Positions 25,551 through 35,490 of a DNA stretch of 64,000 bases are shown piece by piece. The position numbers and the translations under genes are program-made. The DNA lies in contig NZ_CP157972.1 in the NCBI RefSeq assembly GCF_040215725.1, positions 100,439 through 164,438 on the forward strand, read 5' to 3'. Source of the DNA: Rhizobium sp. ZPR4. Lineage in GTDB: Bacteria; Pseudomonadota; Alphaproteobacteria; Rhizobiales; Rhizobiaceae. The notes below the pieces were generated by a model, which saw only the letters and a list, made by a program, of their open reading frames with translations, did not search any database and was not told the DNA's origin. How positions within the stretch are numbered: the first letter of the stretch is position 1; the number at the start of each line of letters is the position of its first letter.

Positions 25551-26162
25551 CTATGACAAGTTGACCGCATCTACTGTGGGCGGTGAACCAAAGTCGCCGG
25601 CAATCACTCGGGAAATATGTTGCTGAATTGCGACCGCACTAGCCTCCACCGTTTTGGAAGTGACGTCTAAATCCAGGATAAACGGATGTAGAGGCTTGAG
25701 GACTCGAGCTTTACTGCTTCTCTCTCTGGAAGCTCGTGTGTCGATCGACTTTAGCCGATCCCGACGTGTAGGCGTGGAGACGCGGCGCACTAGTTCTTCT
25801 TCATCGCAAAGCAATCTGACAGGTACCATCAGAGCCTCGCGCTGCTGCGCGGCATTGGCGATCTGTTGAAAGGTGCGAACACTACGTTCGTCATCTTCGG
25901 TAAGGGCCTGCGTGAAGATGTAATTCGCCGAGGGAGGGCTGTACGCAACAATTGCGTCCAGGACCACCTGCCGGATTCTCCCGGTGTATTCCGATATCCC
26001 TTTTGGAAGAGGCGTGGTCCCGTCGTCGTCCAAGAGGCGGAATATGGGGTTATTGAACCAATGGTTATCAATGACTTTTGCGGAAACGAGGGTGCTCAAT
26101 TCATTGGCGATTGTCAGTTTTCCGACGCCAGGAAAACCCATCAGCAAAACGAAAATTCGCAT
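25551..26162 (-). CDS. P-loop kinase-like protein
   Basis: 203 residues starting MRIFVLLMGFPGVGKLTIANEL, a Walker A motif of the shikimate/gluconate-kinase-like P-loop group. NYIFTQALTEDDERS and VPVRLLCDEEELVRRVSTPTRRDRLKSID fit the Walker B and lid regions of small kinases that act on antibiotics or metabolites. The substrate is unknown. It is an isolated gene between IS66 copy 1 and the GrpB gene and could be cargo picked up by transposition. Confidence 0.65.
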   Translation of the reverse strand: MRIFVLLMGFPGVGKLTIANELSTLVSAKVIDNHWFNNPIFRLLDDDGTTPLPKGISEYTGRIRQVVLDAIVAYSPPSANYIFTQALTEDDERSVRTFQQIANAAQQREALMVPVRLLCDEEELVRRVSTPTRRDRLKSIDTRASRERSSKARVLKPLHPFILDLDVTSKTVEASAVAIQQHISRVIAGDFGSPPTVDAVNLS

Positions 26163-26256
26163 AGCGGTGTCAACTTCTCAACGGTTCACCGAGAGAACAA
26201 TAGGGGATATTTCCGACGCTGCAACGTCTGCCGCGCCAACAAATCTGCCCCACTTA

Positions 26257-26300
26257 CATTTGCGGGTAACTGGGGGTACGCGGAGCAAAAGGGGTGGCAG
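26257..26300 (+). repeat. IS-end-like motif, copy 2
   Basis: Counterpart of 22738-22772, with the blocks CATTTGCGGG, GTAACTGGGGG and GGGTGGCAG. The two copies bracket the GNAT gene, IS66 copy 1 and the kinase gene. Confidence 0.4.
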
Positions 26301-26390
26301 CCAACTGGTGGCTCGAGGGGAACATCTTCGGAAGCAGTCATAAGGCCACGGCGTCTCGTAATTGTTGCAGAGCCTTGATAGGCTTAGCGT

Positions 26391-26897
26391 ATGAAACCGC
26401 CGATAGTTCTCACCCCCTATGACCCGATCTGGACCGATCTATTTGAGAGGGAACGGACCGCTCTGCAAAGAGCAGATATCGGATGGTTCAGGGCCATTCA
26501 CCACGTCGGCAGCACGTCTATTCCAGGGATTGCTGCCAAACCGATTATAGACATTTTGGTCGGCCTACGTTGCGATGACGACGGCAGAGCTTGCGTTGAA
26601 GCAATGCATCAATTGGGCTATGAGTATCGCGGTGACGGCGGCATCCCTGGACGTCACTACTATCGGAAGGGAACACCGCATACGCATCATGTTCACATGT
26701 GGGTGGAGAGCCATCCGGAATACGGACGACATCTTCGCTTTCGTGATTATCTCAGGTCTCATCCGGAAGAAGCACGAGCCTACGAAGCTCTAAAGCGCGA
26801 GCTGGCTGAACGCTTTGTTTCTGATACCCTTTCTTATTCCCAGGCCAAGGACGAGTTCTGTCAACGGATTGACGAGTTAGCTAGGAGACAAGCCTGA
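26391..26897 (+). CDS. GrpB family protein (UPF0157)
   Basis: 168 residues with all family marks: LTPYDPIWTDLFERE, IHHVGSTSIPGIAAKPIIDILVG and RHYYRKGTPHTHHVHMWVESHPEYGRHLRFRDYLRSHPEEARAYEALKRELAE. The family belongs to the nucleotidyltransferase superfamily and is of uncertain function; several members are fused to dephospho-CoA kinase or GNAT domains. It converges with IS66 copy 2. Confidence 0.9.
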   Translation: MKPPIVLTPYDPIWTDLFERERTALQRADIGWFRAIHHVGSTSIPGIAAKPIIDILVGLRCDDDGRACVEAMHQLGYEYRGDGGIPGRHYYRKGTPHTHHVHMWVESHPEYGRHLRFRDYLRSHPEEARAYEALKRELAERFVSDTLSYSQAKDEFCQRIDELARRQA

Positions 26898-26930
26898 TCT
26901 GGCTGCTTGGTTTCGTCAGCAAATGCAGCG

Positions 26931-28613
26931 TCAGACAGGCGACTTCACCAAGTCAGCCAGCGGCGGGATCTTTGATCCAGCGTCCGCAAGGCCGAGGCGG
27001 TCGCCAAGATAAGTATAGAATGAGATGTCGAGCTTCTGGCAGGTCTTCAGTAAGCCTAGCATGACGTCGCGAGTGATACGCCCATCAAGGCTCATGGTCC
27101 CACCGGAGATCTTTCGCTTGGTGATGAAGCTGCGCAGGTCGTTCTCCGAGGCGTTGGTGTGCAGCGGAATCTCGGGATGTTCGAGGACTTTGAGAAGCTC
27201 CTGTTGCCGCCGATGCAAGCGCACGAGCAACTTGTCGAGGGCGTCATAGCCGGTGCGCAGGGTGAAGATGCGATCGAACCTGCGTCGGAATGCATAGGCT
27301 GCCTGCGGTGATGGCTTTTGCTTCCAGACCTTGAGCGCCGTGTAGAAGCGCCAGACGAGGTCACGGATCAATTCGACGCATCGCACCTCTCGTCGCTTTG
27401 CCGGCATCAGCTTTTGCAACAGGCGCTCGCAATGGATCCAGCACAAAGCGTGATTGCCGACGCGGAACTGGCCGGCATCGTCGGAGACAATGATGGTATT
27501 GCCGAGCAGGCCATGATGGCGGATCGTGCCCCAGCTGGCGGCTTCGACCAGCAGACGCATCAGCTGTCGATCGAAGATATCGATCCCTCTACTGGTCAGA
27601 TGCTCCAGGAAAGCAACCTGATCGGCAAAGATAATGGCGGATCTGCTCTGGAGCTTCTCCATGATCGCCTGCTCGACAAAACCCTGTGTTCGCAGCCAGT
27701 GCATCGCTTCGTCATTCAGGACATAGTCCTGATGGCCAGCTTTCAGGATGGACAGGAAGTTGAGCCGCGATTTGGAAAAGCCGGTGCGGAAGGTGGAAAA
27801 GCGCTCGCCGCCGATCTGGGTGGTGTAGGCGTTGCGCCTGATATGGCGGGCACCGGTGTCATCGACGGTGATAAAGGGTGCTGAAACAAGCCCGGCATGC
27901 AGAACCGCGCTGTCTTCAATGATAAACGGATCGAGATGCGTGGTCAGCAGCCGCACGACCTGCCGTTTCGAGATCTCGACGCCGACGCTGTTGAGCATCT
28001 CCGTCAGCCTGGGCGTCGTAACCTGTCCCTGCGCATGGAGTGCCAGACAGATCCGACGCAAATTGCGACCAAAACCACCGGCAACCCCGTCTGGCAAAGG
28101 GGCGGTAATCAGTTTGCCCTGGGGCGTCAGCCAGCGTTCCCGGCGATAGTTTACGAGCTCCGCCGACAGAATCAGGTCACGGACCAAAAAGTTCTTGTAT
28201 CCTTTGAAGCGTGAGCCTTCGGGTACATCGACTGTCAGCGTCACAGTGCGGGTGATCCGGTTCTTGTCGCGCTTAGAGCCCCGCGGCAGCTTACCCGGAG
28301 TTCGATCATCCTTCGCGTCGTCCTCAGCAGAACCTGTTGCCTTGTCCATACCCGATGGTCGAAATGGTGGACGTGGCGGTAGTTTCTTCAGCCGCGCGAT
28401 CTCGTCACGCAGTTGCTGGTTCTCGACCTTCAGGCGGGCATTTTCCAATCGGAGTTCGGTATTGTCCTGCCGCAAGGCCTCGCTCTCGGATCGCAGTGTG
28501 ACCTCGGCCTTCAACGCATGTAGCTCTTCGACGAGCCCGCCGACAAGCCGACGCATCGCCACCAGCGACAGCGTCTCAACATGCTCAACGGACGGTAGTG
28601 GCTTCTTCCCCAT
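26931..28613 (-). mobile_element. IS66-family solo transposase, copy 2
   Basis: A 560-residue relative of the transposase at 23752-25419, same strand, with the same order of motifs: coiled coil, FKGYKNFLVRDLILSAELVNYRRE, ITVDDTGARH, IIVSDDAGQF, NASENDLRSFITKRKISGGTMSLDGR. The two proteins differ at many positions, so they are separate insertions of related elements and not a recent duplication. No TnpA or TnpB is present. The pair brackets the kinase and GrpB genes, but in direct orientation and with divergent sequence. Confidence 0.85.
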
Positions 28614-28789
28614 AGCAAGAAGGAATCATGATTTGCTCGCTGGCGGAATCGGCCATGACAGCCATCGGATTCAAGGCTGCTGCTTATGCACAGCTAACTG
28701 AGCGTTCGTCTTCGTCATCTCGAAAACGTTCGCGGCGCCACCCTTTCTGCCCCGCGTACTAACTGGGGCAAAATCGATGGGAACGCCGG

Positions 28790-29135
28790 CGCAAACCGGC
28801 AAGGAGTAGATGGTGCAAGTCCATTGCGATGAAGGAGTAGCGATCCACATCGGCCCCGAGTCATGCGCGGGCAGTCGTGAGGCTGTAGGTGAAGTGTTGA
28901 CAAAGGGGCATGCAGGCCAGCCATTGAGCCGCGAAAGTTTGGACATTTCATGTGCCGACACTTTCCTTCTATGCGGAAGGCAATACGAGCAAGCGCGTTT
29001 TCGCGAGCGTCCGTTCGACCCGACGCGGTCGCAGACCCTGGCATGCATGGGCGCTCCTTGCGCGGGAGCCGGGAGGCCTCGTGATTGGCCACGTGGCTTA
29101 TTCGAATGAGCTAGGCAGATCCCAGCCACCCTATT
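28790..29135 (+). mobile_element. Group II intron 5' remnant without reverse transcriptase
   Basis: The RNA-like sequence from GCAAACCGGCAAGGAGTAG through GGTGCAAGTCC to about 29135 resembles domain I of bacterial group II introns upstream of the maturase gene. Translation gives the telltale non-coding pseudo-protein EGVAIHIGPESCAGSRE...AGQPLSRES and, in another frame, RPWHAWALLAREPG. I recognise these from frames often mis-annotated in such introns. No reverse-transcriptase frame or domain V (the AGC...GUU hairpin) follows, so the intron is truncated and dead. Family assignment is from memory of sequence patterns. Confidence 0.5.
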
Positions 29136-29613
29136 GAGCCAGACGGATACATTCTCACCTGCAAGTTGTCGGGCGCGGTTTCGTTCTCGGGTAGGATAAC
29201 TCTTGAGGGGCTTTATGAAATATTTCGATCCGACAGAAGCGCGCATCGCATGGGATGACACAGACTGAAAAAGAGGCGTGAGACACGACCACCACCAGAA
29301 AACGTTTAGGGAGTTTCGTCAGTAGCGAAGTAGTCATCTTCATTAGGCCGTCTTTGCCTTTTGATGCTGTCCAGTGGAGCTTTTCAATCATGTACAACCC
29401 CATGGAAGACCTAGTGGTTTGGCTTTGCAGGGAGGGCGGCGCAAGCTGGGGATATGTAAAGTGTCGCTTGACGCTATGCGACATCCTCCGATATCCGAAA
29501 GAATGAAAATTCGGAATGTGATGCGGTGTATTGGAGTCGCGCGAGAAAGTGTAACGCACGGCGCATTTGGTTTTGCGGTACTGAAAGACAATCGATCTGG
29601 AGATAATTAAGCC

Positions 29614-29943
29614 ATGAGGAGAACCAAAAGCGACGTCATCCGTGCTCCTGTTCATCCCGGCAGGTTCGTAAAGACCGATGTTATCGAGCCGCTCGGCCTG
29701 ACGGTAACCGCTGCGGCCGACGTTCTCGGTGTCACGCGAGCTGCCCTATCCGCACTTCTCAACGAGCGCGCCGATCTTTCGCCTGAGATGGCAATTCGGA
29801 TTGGGAAGGCTTTCGGCGTCGCAATGGAGACCCTGATGCGGATGCAGAATAGCTTTGACATCGCTGTGGCACGTAAGAAAGCCGAAGACATCGACGTCTC
29901 ACCCTACAAGGGAAAATCCTCGCAACAGATTGTATCGCTATGA
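29614..29943 (+). CDS. HigA-type XRE regulator / antitoxin, no toxin partner seen
   Basis: 109 residues. HPGRFVKTDVIEPLGLTVTAAADVLGVTRAALSALLNERADLSPEMAIRIGKAFGVAMETLMRMQNSFDIAVARKK is the full addiction-module antidote (HigA) domain. The usual HigB gene should lie just upstream, but that stretch encodes nothing like a RelE-fold toxin. The gene ends 57 bp before the helicase gene of the defence operon on the same strand, so it may have become a regulator of that operon. Otherwise it is an orphan antitoxin. Confidence 0.8.
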   Translation: MRRTKSDVIRAPVHPGRFVKTDVIEPLGLTVTAAADVLGVTRAALSALLNERADLSPEMAIRIGKAFGVAMETLMRMQNSFDIAVARKKAEDIDVSPYKGKSSQQIVSL

Positions 29944-30000
29944 TCTGCCCAGCTATCCGCTCCCCAGGCGGGCTCCTCACGTACGAAAGCCGGCGACCAA

Positions 30001-33000
30001 ATGAAGCTTGAAGACATTACTGCCGGCCAGAGTTTGTCTGGGATCGAGCCGTCCCAAATCGTGACCGTTGTCGCGACAGTTCCCCTTGGTGAGGGTGCCG
30101 TGCAGCTTATCTACCGGACCCCGGAAGGCAGCATGAAGGAACGTTTCCTCAGTCGCGGAGACGAGCCTTCCGTCGATGTCGCCACTGTCGAGCGGCCGTT
30201 CTCTTTCGCTGGGGATGGTGCGATATTCCAGCTTGTGTGCGAGGCTAAGCGGATTGATCTTGCTTTCCTCTTCGATCCGATGATGGCGGTCCACAGCTCG
30301 AATGTTGAGCCATTGCCGCACCAGATCACCGCCGTATATGAATCACTTCTGCCTCGGCAGCCCCTGCGGTTTGTCCTCGCCGACGATCCCGGCGCCGGCA
30401 AGACAATCATGGCCGGGCTTTACATCCGCGAACTCATTATGCGTGCGGATTCGCATCGCATCCTAATTGTCGCCCCCGGCAGCTTGGTCGAGCAGTGGCG
30501 AGACGAGCTTTACGAGAAATTCGGGCTGGAGTTTCACGTCTATTCTCCCCTTCTCGAGCAGACCTCGCCGAGCGGGAATCCGTTCGACGACTATCCCCGC
30601 CTCATTGTCCGACTCGACCAGATTTCCCGTAACGAGGAGCTTCAAGACAAACTATGCGCTCCGGGCTGGGACCTCGCTGTTTTCGACGAAGCGCATAAGC
30701 TTTCAGCCCACTATTTCGGCTCGAAACTGGAAAAGACAGGCCGCTTCCGCTTCGCCGAAAAGCTGGGTGCTCATGTCCGGCATCTGCTGTTGATGACGGC
30801 GACACCCCACAACGGGAAGGAGGAGGACTTTCAGCTCTTCCTTTCGTTACTCGACTCCGACCGCTTCTACGGCAAGTTTCGCGACGGCGTGCACAAAGTC
30901 GATGCCTCAGACCTGATGCGTCGCATGGTAAAGGAAGAGCTGGTCAAATTCGACGGCACGCCGCTCTTCCCAGAGCGCAAGGCGTATACCGTCAACTATG
31001 AACTCTCGCCGATCGAAGCCGCCTTGTACGACGCCGTTACCAACTACGTGCAAACGGAGATGGGCAAGGCCGACCAGCTCGAAGGCGCCCGCAAAGGTTC
31101 GGTTGGCTTTGCCCTCACCGCGTTGCAACGACGGCTTGCTTCAAGCCCTGAAGCGATCTTCCAGTCTCTGAAGCGCCGCCGCGAGCGGCTGGAGAACCGG
31201 CTGCGCGACGAGAAGCTTGGAATCAAGGGGAGACACGACCTCGCCGAAACCTATGCCACCGCGCCGGAGGATGAAGACGACCTCAGCGCCGAGGAGCAGG
31301 AGTCTCTCGAAGAAAACCTCATCGACGACGCGACCGCCGCCAAAACGGTCGCGGAGCTTGAAGCCGAGATCATTATCCTGAAGGGGCTGGAGGAGCAGGC
31401 AAAAGCTGTCGTCGCCTCCGGGCAGGACCGCAAATGGGATGAACTGTCGAGAATCCTTCAGAACAATCCCGAAATGCGCGACGCCTCCGGCCGTCAGCGC
31501 AAGATCATCATCTTTTCCGAGCACCGTGACACCTTAAACTACCTTCAGGCGCGGATTGCCGGCGTGCTCGGCAATCCCGACGCCATCGTGACGATCCACG
31601 GCGGCACACACCGCGACGAGCGCCGCCGCCTTCAGGCGCTCTTCCGCTCCGACCCCGACGTCCGCGTGCTAGTGGCGACCGATGCGGCAGGCGAAGGTGT
31701 CAACCTTCAGAACGCCAACCTCATGGTCAATTATGACCTCCCTTGGAACCCGAATCGGCTGGAGCAGCGGTTTGGCCGGATTCACCGCATCGGTCAGACC
31801 GAGGTTTGCCATCTGTGGAATCTAGTTGCCAAGGAAACCCGCGAGGGCGATGTCTATCACCGCCTGCTGCTCAAGCTTGAGGTCGAGAGCCAAGCCCTGC
31901 ATGGACGCGTGTTCGATATTCTCGGAGAGGTCTTCGAGGAAACAAGCCTGAAGGATCTTCTGCTAGAGGCGATCCGTTACGGTGATCGCCCGGATGTCCG
32001 CGCCCGTCTCACCCAGAAGATCGATAGGGCGCTCGACCACGACCATCTGAAATCCCTCTTGAATCGCAACGCGCTCGCTCAGGAAACCATGAGTCCTGAG
32101 CGCCTGTTCGCGGTAAAGGAGGAAATGGAGAAGGCGGAGGCCCGGCGGCTTCAGCCATACTTCGTCCGAGCTTTCTTCTCCAAGGCCCTCGACGCGCTTG
32201 GCGGCACGGCGCATCCACGCGAGTCCGGCCGTTACGAGATAAGCCATGTTCCATCGACGATCCGCGAGCGTGACCGCCGCCTGACGGGCCGGAACCGGCG
32301 CGACCATGAACCGGTCTTGCGGCGTTACAGCCGCATTTGCTTTGAGCGTCAGGCCATCCAGCCGCTCGACAAGGGGGGGCTCGAGCGCGCCGTTCTTATG
32401 CACCCCGGCCATCCGCTCATGCTCGCCATGTCGGATATGATCCTGGAGCAGCACACCAATCTTCTTAGGCAGGGGTCACTTCTTGTTGACTCGTCCGATG
32501 AGGGACTCGACCCGACGCTGCTGTTCCTGCTGACGCATGAGATAAAGTCCGGCGACAATACAGTGCTGTCGAAGCGCCTGCAATTCGTGCGGGTTGGCCC
32601 GGATGGGCAAGCGACCTTCGCCGGATGGGCGCCCCATCTCGACCTTGAGCCTTTGCCGGATGCCGAGCGCCCCTTACTCAAGGACGTACTCGACGCGCCA
32701 TGGCTATCCTCCGGTCAGGAAGCGCGCGCCTTGTCCCTCGCCGCGACGACGCTGGTGCCAGAGCACTATGGCGAAGTCGCGCAGCGGCGCATTGACCATG
32801 TGGAGAAGACGCTGAACGCCGTCCATGAGCGGCTGAGCAAGGAAATCGCCTTCTGGCAGGACCGTTGGATGAAGCTGAAGGACGATGCCGAGGCCGGAAA
32901 GGACGTGCGGCTCAACCTTCAGAATGTCGAGCGCACGCTTGGCGACCTTCAGGGCCGTCTGGATAATCGGAAGAAAGAGCTTCAGGCCATGCGCCATGTT

Positions 33001-33513
33001 GTGAACGGCACGCCGGTCGTGTTGGGCGCGGCGCTGATAGTGCCGGCGGGCTTGATGGACAAGCTGCGCGGCGACGAGCCGGTCGATCCTATGTCGACGA
33101 CTTTCGCGGCCGACGCGGCGGCCCGCTCGCGTATTGAACATCTTGCCATAACGGCCGTCCGGCAGGCTGAAGAGGCGCGCGGCTGCCGTGTTGTCGATGT
33201 CTCGGCCGCAAAATGCGGCTGGGATTTGACTTCCTATCCCCCGGCCGTTGACGGCAGGCAGCCCGATCCCAAGCACATCGAGGTGAAGGGTCGCGTGAAG
33301 GGCGCAAGCACCGTTACGATCACCCGCAACGAAATGCTTTACGCCTTCAATCAAGGCGACAAGTTCGTGCTGGCGATCGCCATTGTCGGCGAGGACGACT
33401 CCATCGAGGGCCCGCACTACATTCCGAGCCCCTTCGACCGCGAACCGGGCTGGGGCGTCGCGTCCATTAACTTCCGTTTGAGCGATCTGCTCGCCAAAGC
33501 AGAGGCCAGATGA
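30001..33513 (+). CDS. SNF2-type helicase with DUF3883 domain (Hma/DISARM-like defence)
   Basis: 1170 residues. Superfamily 2 motifs: Walker A DDPGAGKT (128-135), DEAH (229-232), TATPH (266-270), motif [11 protein letters not shown] (561-570), motif [13 protein letters not shown] (589-599). Between the lobes is a long acidic coiled coil (about 390-480). A C-terminal DUF3883-like domain ([38 protein letters not shown]) is of the restriction-endonuclease-like kind. It resembles DISARM DrmD and the helicase of the Hma system. It would translocate on foreign DNA for the other components. The stop overlaps the next start by 4 bp (ATGA). There is only a weak ribosome binding site, so translation may depend on the preceding HigA-like gene. 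Confidence 0.85.
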   Translation: MKLEDITAGQSLSGIEPSQIVTVVATVPLGEGAVQLIYRTPEGSMKERFLSRGDEPSVDVATVERPFSFAGDGAIFQLVCEAKRIDLAFLFDPMMAVHSSNVEPLPHQITAVYESLLPRQPLRFVLADDPGAGKTIMAGLYIRELIMRADSHRILIVAPGSLVEQWRDELYEKFGLEFHVYSPLLEQTSPSGNPFDDYPRLIVRLDQISRNEELQDKLCAPGWDLAVFDEAHKLSAHYFGSKLEKTGRFRFAEKLGAHVRHLLLMTATPHNGKEEDFQLFLSLLDSDRFYGKFRDGVHKVDASDLMRRMVKEELVKFDGTPLFPERKAYTVNYELSPIEAALYDAVTNYVQTEMGKADQLEGARKGSVGFALTALQRRLASSPEAIFQSLKRRRERLENRLRDEKLGIKGRHDLAETYATAPEDEDDLSAEEQESLEENLIDDATAAKTVAELEAEIIILKGLEEQAKAVVASGQDRKWDELSRILQNNPEMRDASGRQRKIIIFSEHRDTLNYLQARIAGVLGNPDAIVTIHGGTHRDERRRLQALFRSDPDVRVLVATDAAGEGVNLQNANLMVNYDLPWNPNRLEQRFGRIHRIGQTEVCHLWNLVAKETREGDVYHRLLLKLEVESQALHGRVFDILGEVFEETSLKDLLLEAIRYGDRPDVRARLTQKIDRALDHDHLKSLLNRNALAQETMSPERLFAVKEEMEKAEARRLQPYFVRAFFSKALDALGGTAHPRESGRYEISHVPSTIRERDRRLTGRNRRDHEPVLRRYSRICFERQAIQPLDKGGLERAVLMHPGHPLMLAMSDMILEQHTNLLRQGSLLVDSSDEGLDPTLLFLLTHEIKSGDNTVLSKRLQFVRVGPDGQATFAGWAPHLDLEPLPDAERPLLKDVLDAPWLSSGQEARALSLAATTLVPEHYGEVAQRRIDHVEKTLNAVHERLSKEIAFWQDRWMKLKDDAEAGKDVRLNLQNVERTLGDLQGRLDNRKKELQAMRHVVNGTPVVLGAALIVPAGLMDKLRGDEPVDPMSTTFAADAAARSRIEHLAITAVRQAEEARGCRVVDVSAAKCGWDLTSYPPAVDGRQPDPKHIEVKGRVKGASTVTITRNEMLYAFNQGDKFVLAIAIVGEDDSIEGPHYIPSPFDREPGWGVASINFRLSDLLAKAEAR

Positions 33514-34841
33514 CCGCGCTGCGCCTCGACAAGCTATCGCTGACGAATTTCCGTTGCTTCGCTCATTGCGACGTCGCGTTCCATTCCGGCCTGACCGTGC
33601 TGGTCGCGGAGAATGGCAGCGGTAAGACGGCCGTGCTCGACGCCGCCGGAGCTGCTCTCTCGGTCTTCGTCAACGCGATCTATCCGCCGGAGAAGGCCTG
33701 GCGGATGGAGCGGAGCGACGTGCGCCTGATTCCCGATCAAGGGCGCAGGATGGCCCCCTGTCTGCCGACCGAATATGACGCGCAAGCCACCGTTCAGGGT
33801 GAGGCTGTGACGTGGAAGAGCGCGATAAGGACTTATGGCGACAAAGTGCGTCCGGGCTTCCGGCACCTTGGCCCGATGAAAACGGCTGCGCAGCCCTTCC
33901 TCTCCGATACGGCGGTTCTCCCGCTCATCGCCTATTACGGTACGGGCCGCCTCTGGAGCGAGCAACGGCGGACCGAATATCGCCGTTCCTCCGTCACCAA
34001 TGTCGGGGAGCGCGTCGCCGGCTATGCCGACTGCCTCACGTCATCATCGTCGTTCAAGGGCATTTCGGCATGGTTTGAGCATCGCTTCAGGCAGACGGCA
34101 TCGCCTTCATTCCGGGAGAGCCTGCAAGCCAACCTTGCGATGATCGAAGGCGTTAAAACTGCCACCGATACGGTTCTTCAGCCCACCGGATGGTCAAGTC
34201 TCCGCTGGGATGACGAGCTTCATACCCTGACGGCTAAGCACGAGACGCGAGGGGAGCTGCCATTGTCCATGCTGAGCGATGGCGTTCGCACCATGCTTGC
34301 GCTTGTCGCCGACGTTGCGCGCCGCTGCGCCAGCCTCAATCCGCAACTGAGGGAGCGGGCCGCAAGCGAGACCCCCGGTGTTCTCATTGTCGATGAAGTG
34401 GACATGCACCTGCATCCCCGCTGGCAGCAGCAGGTGGTCGGCTTGCTGCAAACCGCGTTCCCCGCCCTACAGATCATCGTCAGCACGCACAGCCCGCATG
34501 TTCTTTCGACGGTTGACAAGGCATCGGTCCGGGTACTCCACTTCGACCGTGACGAAGCACGGATAGAAACGCCGTCGTTTCAGACCCGAGGGGTGGAAAG
34601 CGCCAACGTTCTCGCCGCCGTCATGAATGTCGATCCGGTTCCGCAACTTCAGGAAACGGACAATTTAAGGACCTATCGGGCGCTGATAGAGGATGGCAAA
34701 GCGGACGCCGCAGAGGCGCTTGCATTGCGCGAGCGATTGCTCGCGCACTACGGTCCGAAAAGTCAAGTCATGGTTGATTGCGACCGGCTAATCCGCTTCC
34801 AGCAGTTCAGGCTCCGGAACGACAAGGGCAAAGGAACCTGA
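33510..34841 (+). CDS. AAA ATPase, Septu PtuA-like, embedded in the helicase operon
   Basis: 443 residues of the RecF/SMC-like ABC ATPase class. [39 protein letters not shown] holds Walker A (33-40). [19 protein letters not shown] is the ABC signature region, [23 protein letters not shown]alker B, and [14 protein letters not shown] the H-loop. No TOPRIM domain is present. Such ATPases paired with a TIGR02646 HNH protein are the Septu (PtuAB) module, where the ATPase gates the nuclease. It overlaps the helicase by 4 bp, and the HNH gene starts 1 bp after its stop, so all are in one operon. Confidence 0.85.
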   Translation: MTALRLDKLSLTNFRCFAHCDVAFHSGLTVLVAENGSGKTAVLDAAGAALSVFVNAIYPPEKAWRMERSDVRLIPDQGRRMAPCLPTEYDAQATVQGEAVTWKSAIRTYGDKVRPGFRHLGPMKTAAQPFLSDTAVLPLIAYYGTGRLWSEQRRTEYRRSSVTNVGERVAGYADCLTSSSSFKGISAWFEHRFRQTASPSFRESLQANLAMIEGVKTATDTVLQPTGWSSLRWDDELHTLTAKHETRGELPLSMLSDGVRTMLALVADVARRCASLNPQLRERAASETPGVLIVDEVDMHLHPRWQQQVVGLLQTAFPALQIIVSTHSPHVLSTVDKASVRVLHFDRDEARIETPSFQTRGVESANVLAAVMNVDPVPQLQETDNLRTYRALIEDGKADAAEALALRERLLAHYGPKSQVMVDCDRLIRFQQFRLRNDKGKGT

Positions 34842-34842
34842 T

Positions 34843-35490
34843 ATGCAACACCTTGATCGTGCGGCGGTACCAGCGCCGCCTTGCCTTGGAACCTACAATC
34901 AGGGCGCTGACACTTGGGACAACGTATCGTCGCAAGATAGGGCAGAAATCAAAATACATCTCGAGACACTGCAAGGCCGGCGCTGCGCTTATTGTGAAGG
35001 TGGCGTCGATAATCTTGGCCAACACATTGAGCATTTCCGGCGCAAAAGCACGTATCCCGCTCTCACCTTCGACTGGAATAATCTCTTTTGGTCTTGCGAC
35101 GAGAAGGATTCATGCGGTCATTTCAAAGATTCGGGTGCTGGCCCGTACGACGTGGCAGACCTCATCAATCCTTGCTCCGATGATCCGGATCAGTTCTTCA
35201 CCTTCCGAGCCGATGGCACGATTAGTGTAAGGCACGGCCTGTCACAGCCGCAACAGCATAAAGCGAACGAAACGCTGCGCGTTTTTTCTCTGCATCCGCG
35301 GTGGGGACGCTTAAGGAACATGCGCAAAGCCGCTGTCGTCGGATACATCAAATACGTTGCCGATGCCGTCGCTGACGGCTTTTCGGATGATGATATTCAC
35401 GAACTGATTGCCGAAGAGCTTCAAGCTGCCCGCGGCCTACCATTTTATACGGCCATTAGGCATGTACTGACAGAAAGACCACAGGAATGA
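34843..35490 (+). CDS. HNH endonuclease, PtuB/TIGR02646-like
   Basis: 215 residues. [47 protein letters not shown] contains C48-x2-C51, the catalytic HIEH (61-64), F-x-W-x-NL and a second Cys pair (C85, C91). This is the signature of the HNH nuclease of Septu and of retron Ec78 systems (PtuB). It is expected to nick or cut DNA, perhaps also host DNA, when its ATPase partner is triggered. No reverse transcriptase or retron RNA is evident here. Start and stop are fused to its neighbours (1-bp gap upstream, ATGA overlap downstream). Confidence 0.85.
   Translation: MQHLDRAAVPAPPCLGTYNQGADTWDNVSSQDRAEIKIHLETLQGRRCAYCEGGVDNLGQHIEHFRRKSTYPALTFDWNNLFWSCDEKDSCGHFKDSGAGPYDVADLINPCSDDPDQFFTFRADGTISVRHGLSQPQQHKANETLRVFSLHPRWGRLRNMRKAAVVGYIKYVADAVADGFSDDDIHELIAEELQAARGLPFYTAIRHVLTERPQE

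Noticed and set aside
23752..28613. Composite transposon formed by the two IS66 copies
   Set aside because: The copies are divergent and no terminal repeats or target duplications could be identified, so mobilisation of the middle as a unit is not supported.
28810..29109. Plus-strand frame reading EGVAIHIGPESC as a protein
   Set aside because: Recognised as the typical false protein from group II intron RNA, so annotated as intron remnant and not a gene.
28671..29261. Long minus-strand open frame of 196 codons
   Set aside because: Composition is basic and random-like and it lies antisense to the group II intron-like RNA; treated as a shadow.
29374..29610. Possible HigB toxin gene before the HigA-like gene
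   Set aside because: The frame shows none of the RelE/HigB features (no GxWRhxF-type motif or terminal VDYH-like end).
33510..35490. Retron (Ec78-like) association for the ATPase/HNH pair
   Set aside because: No reverse transcriptase or msr-msd-like RNA is present nearby; the pair fits Septu better.
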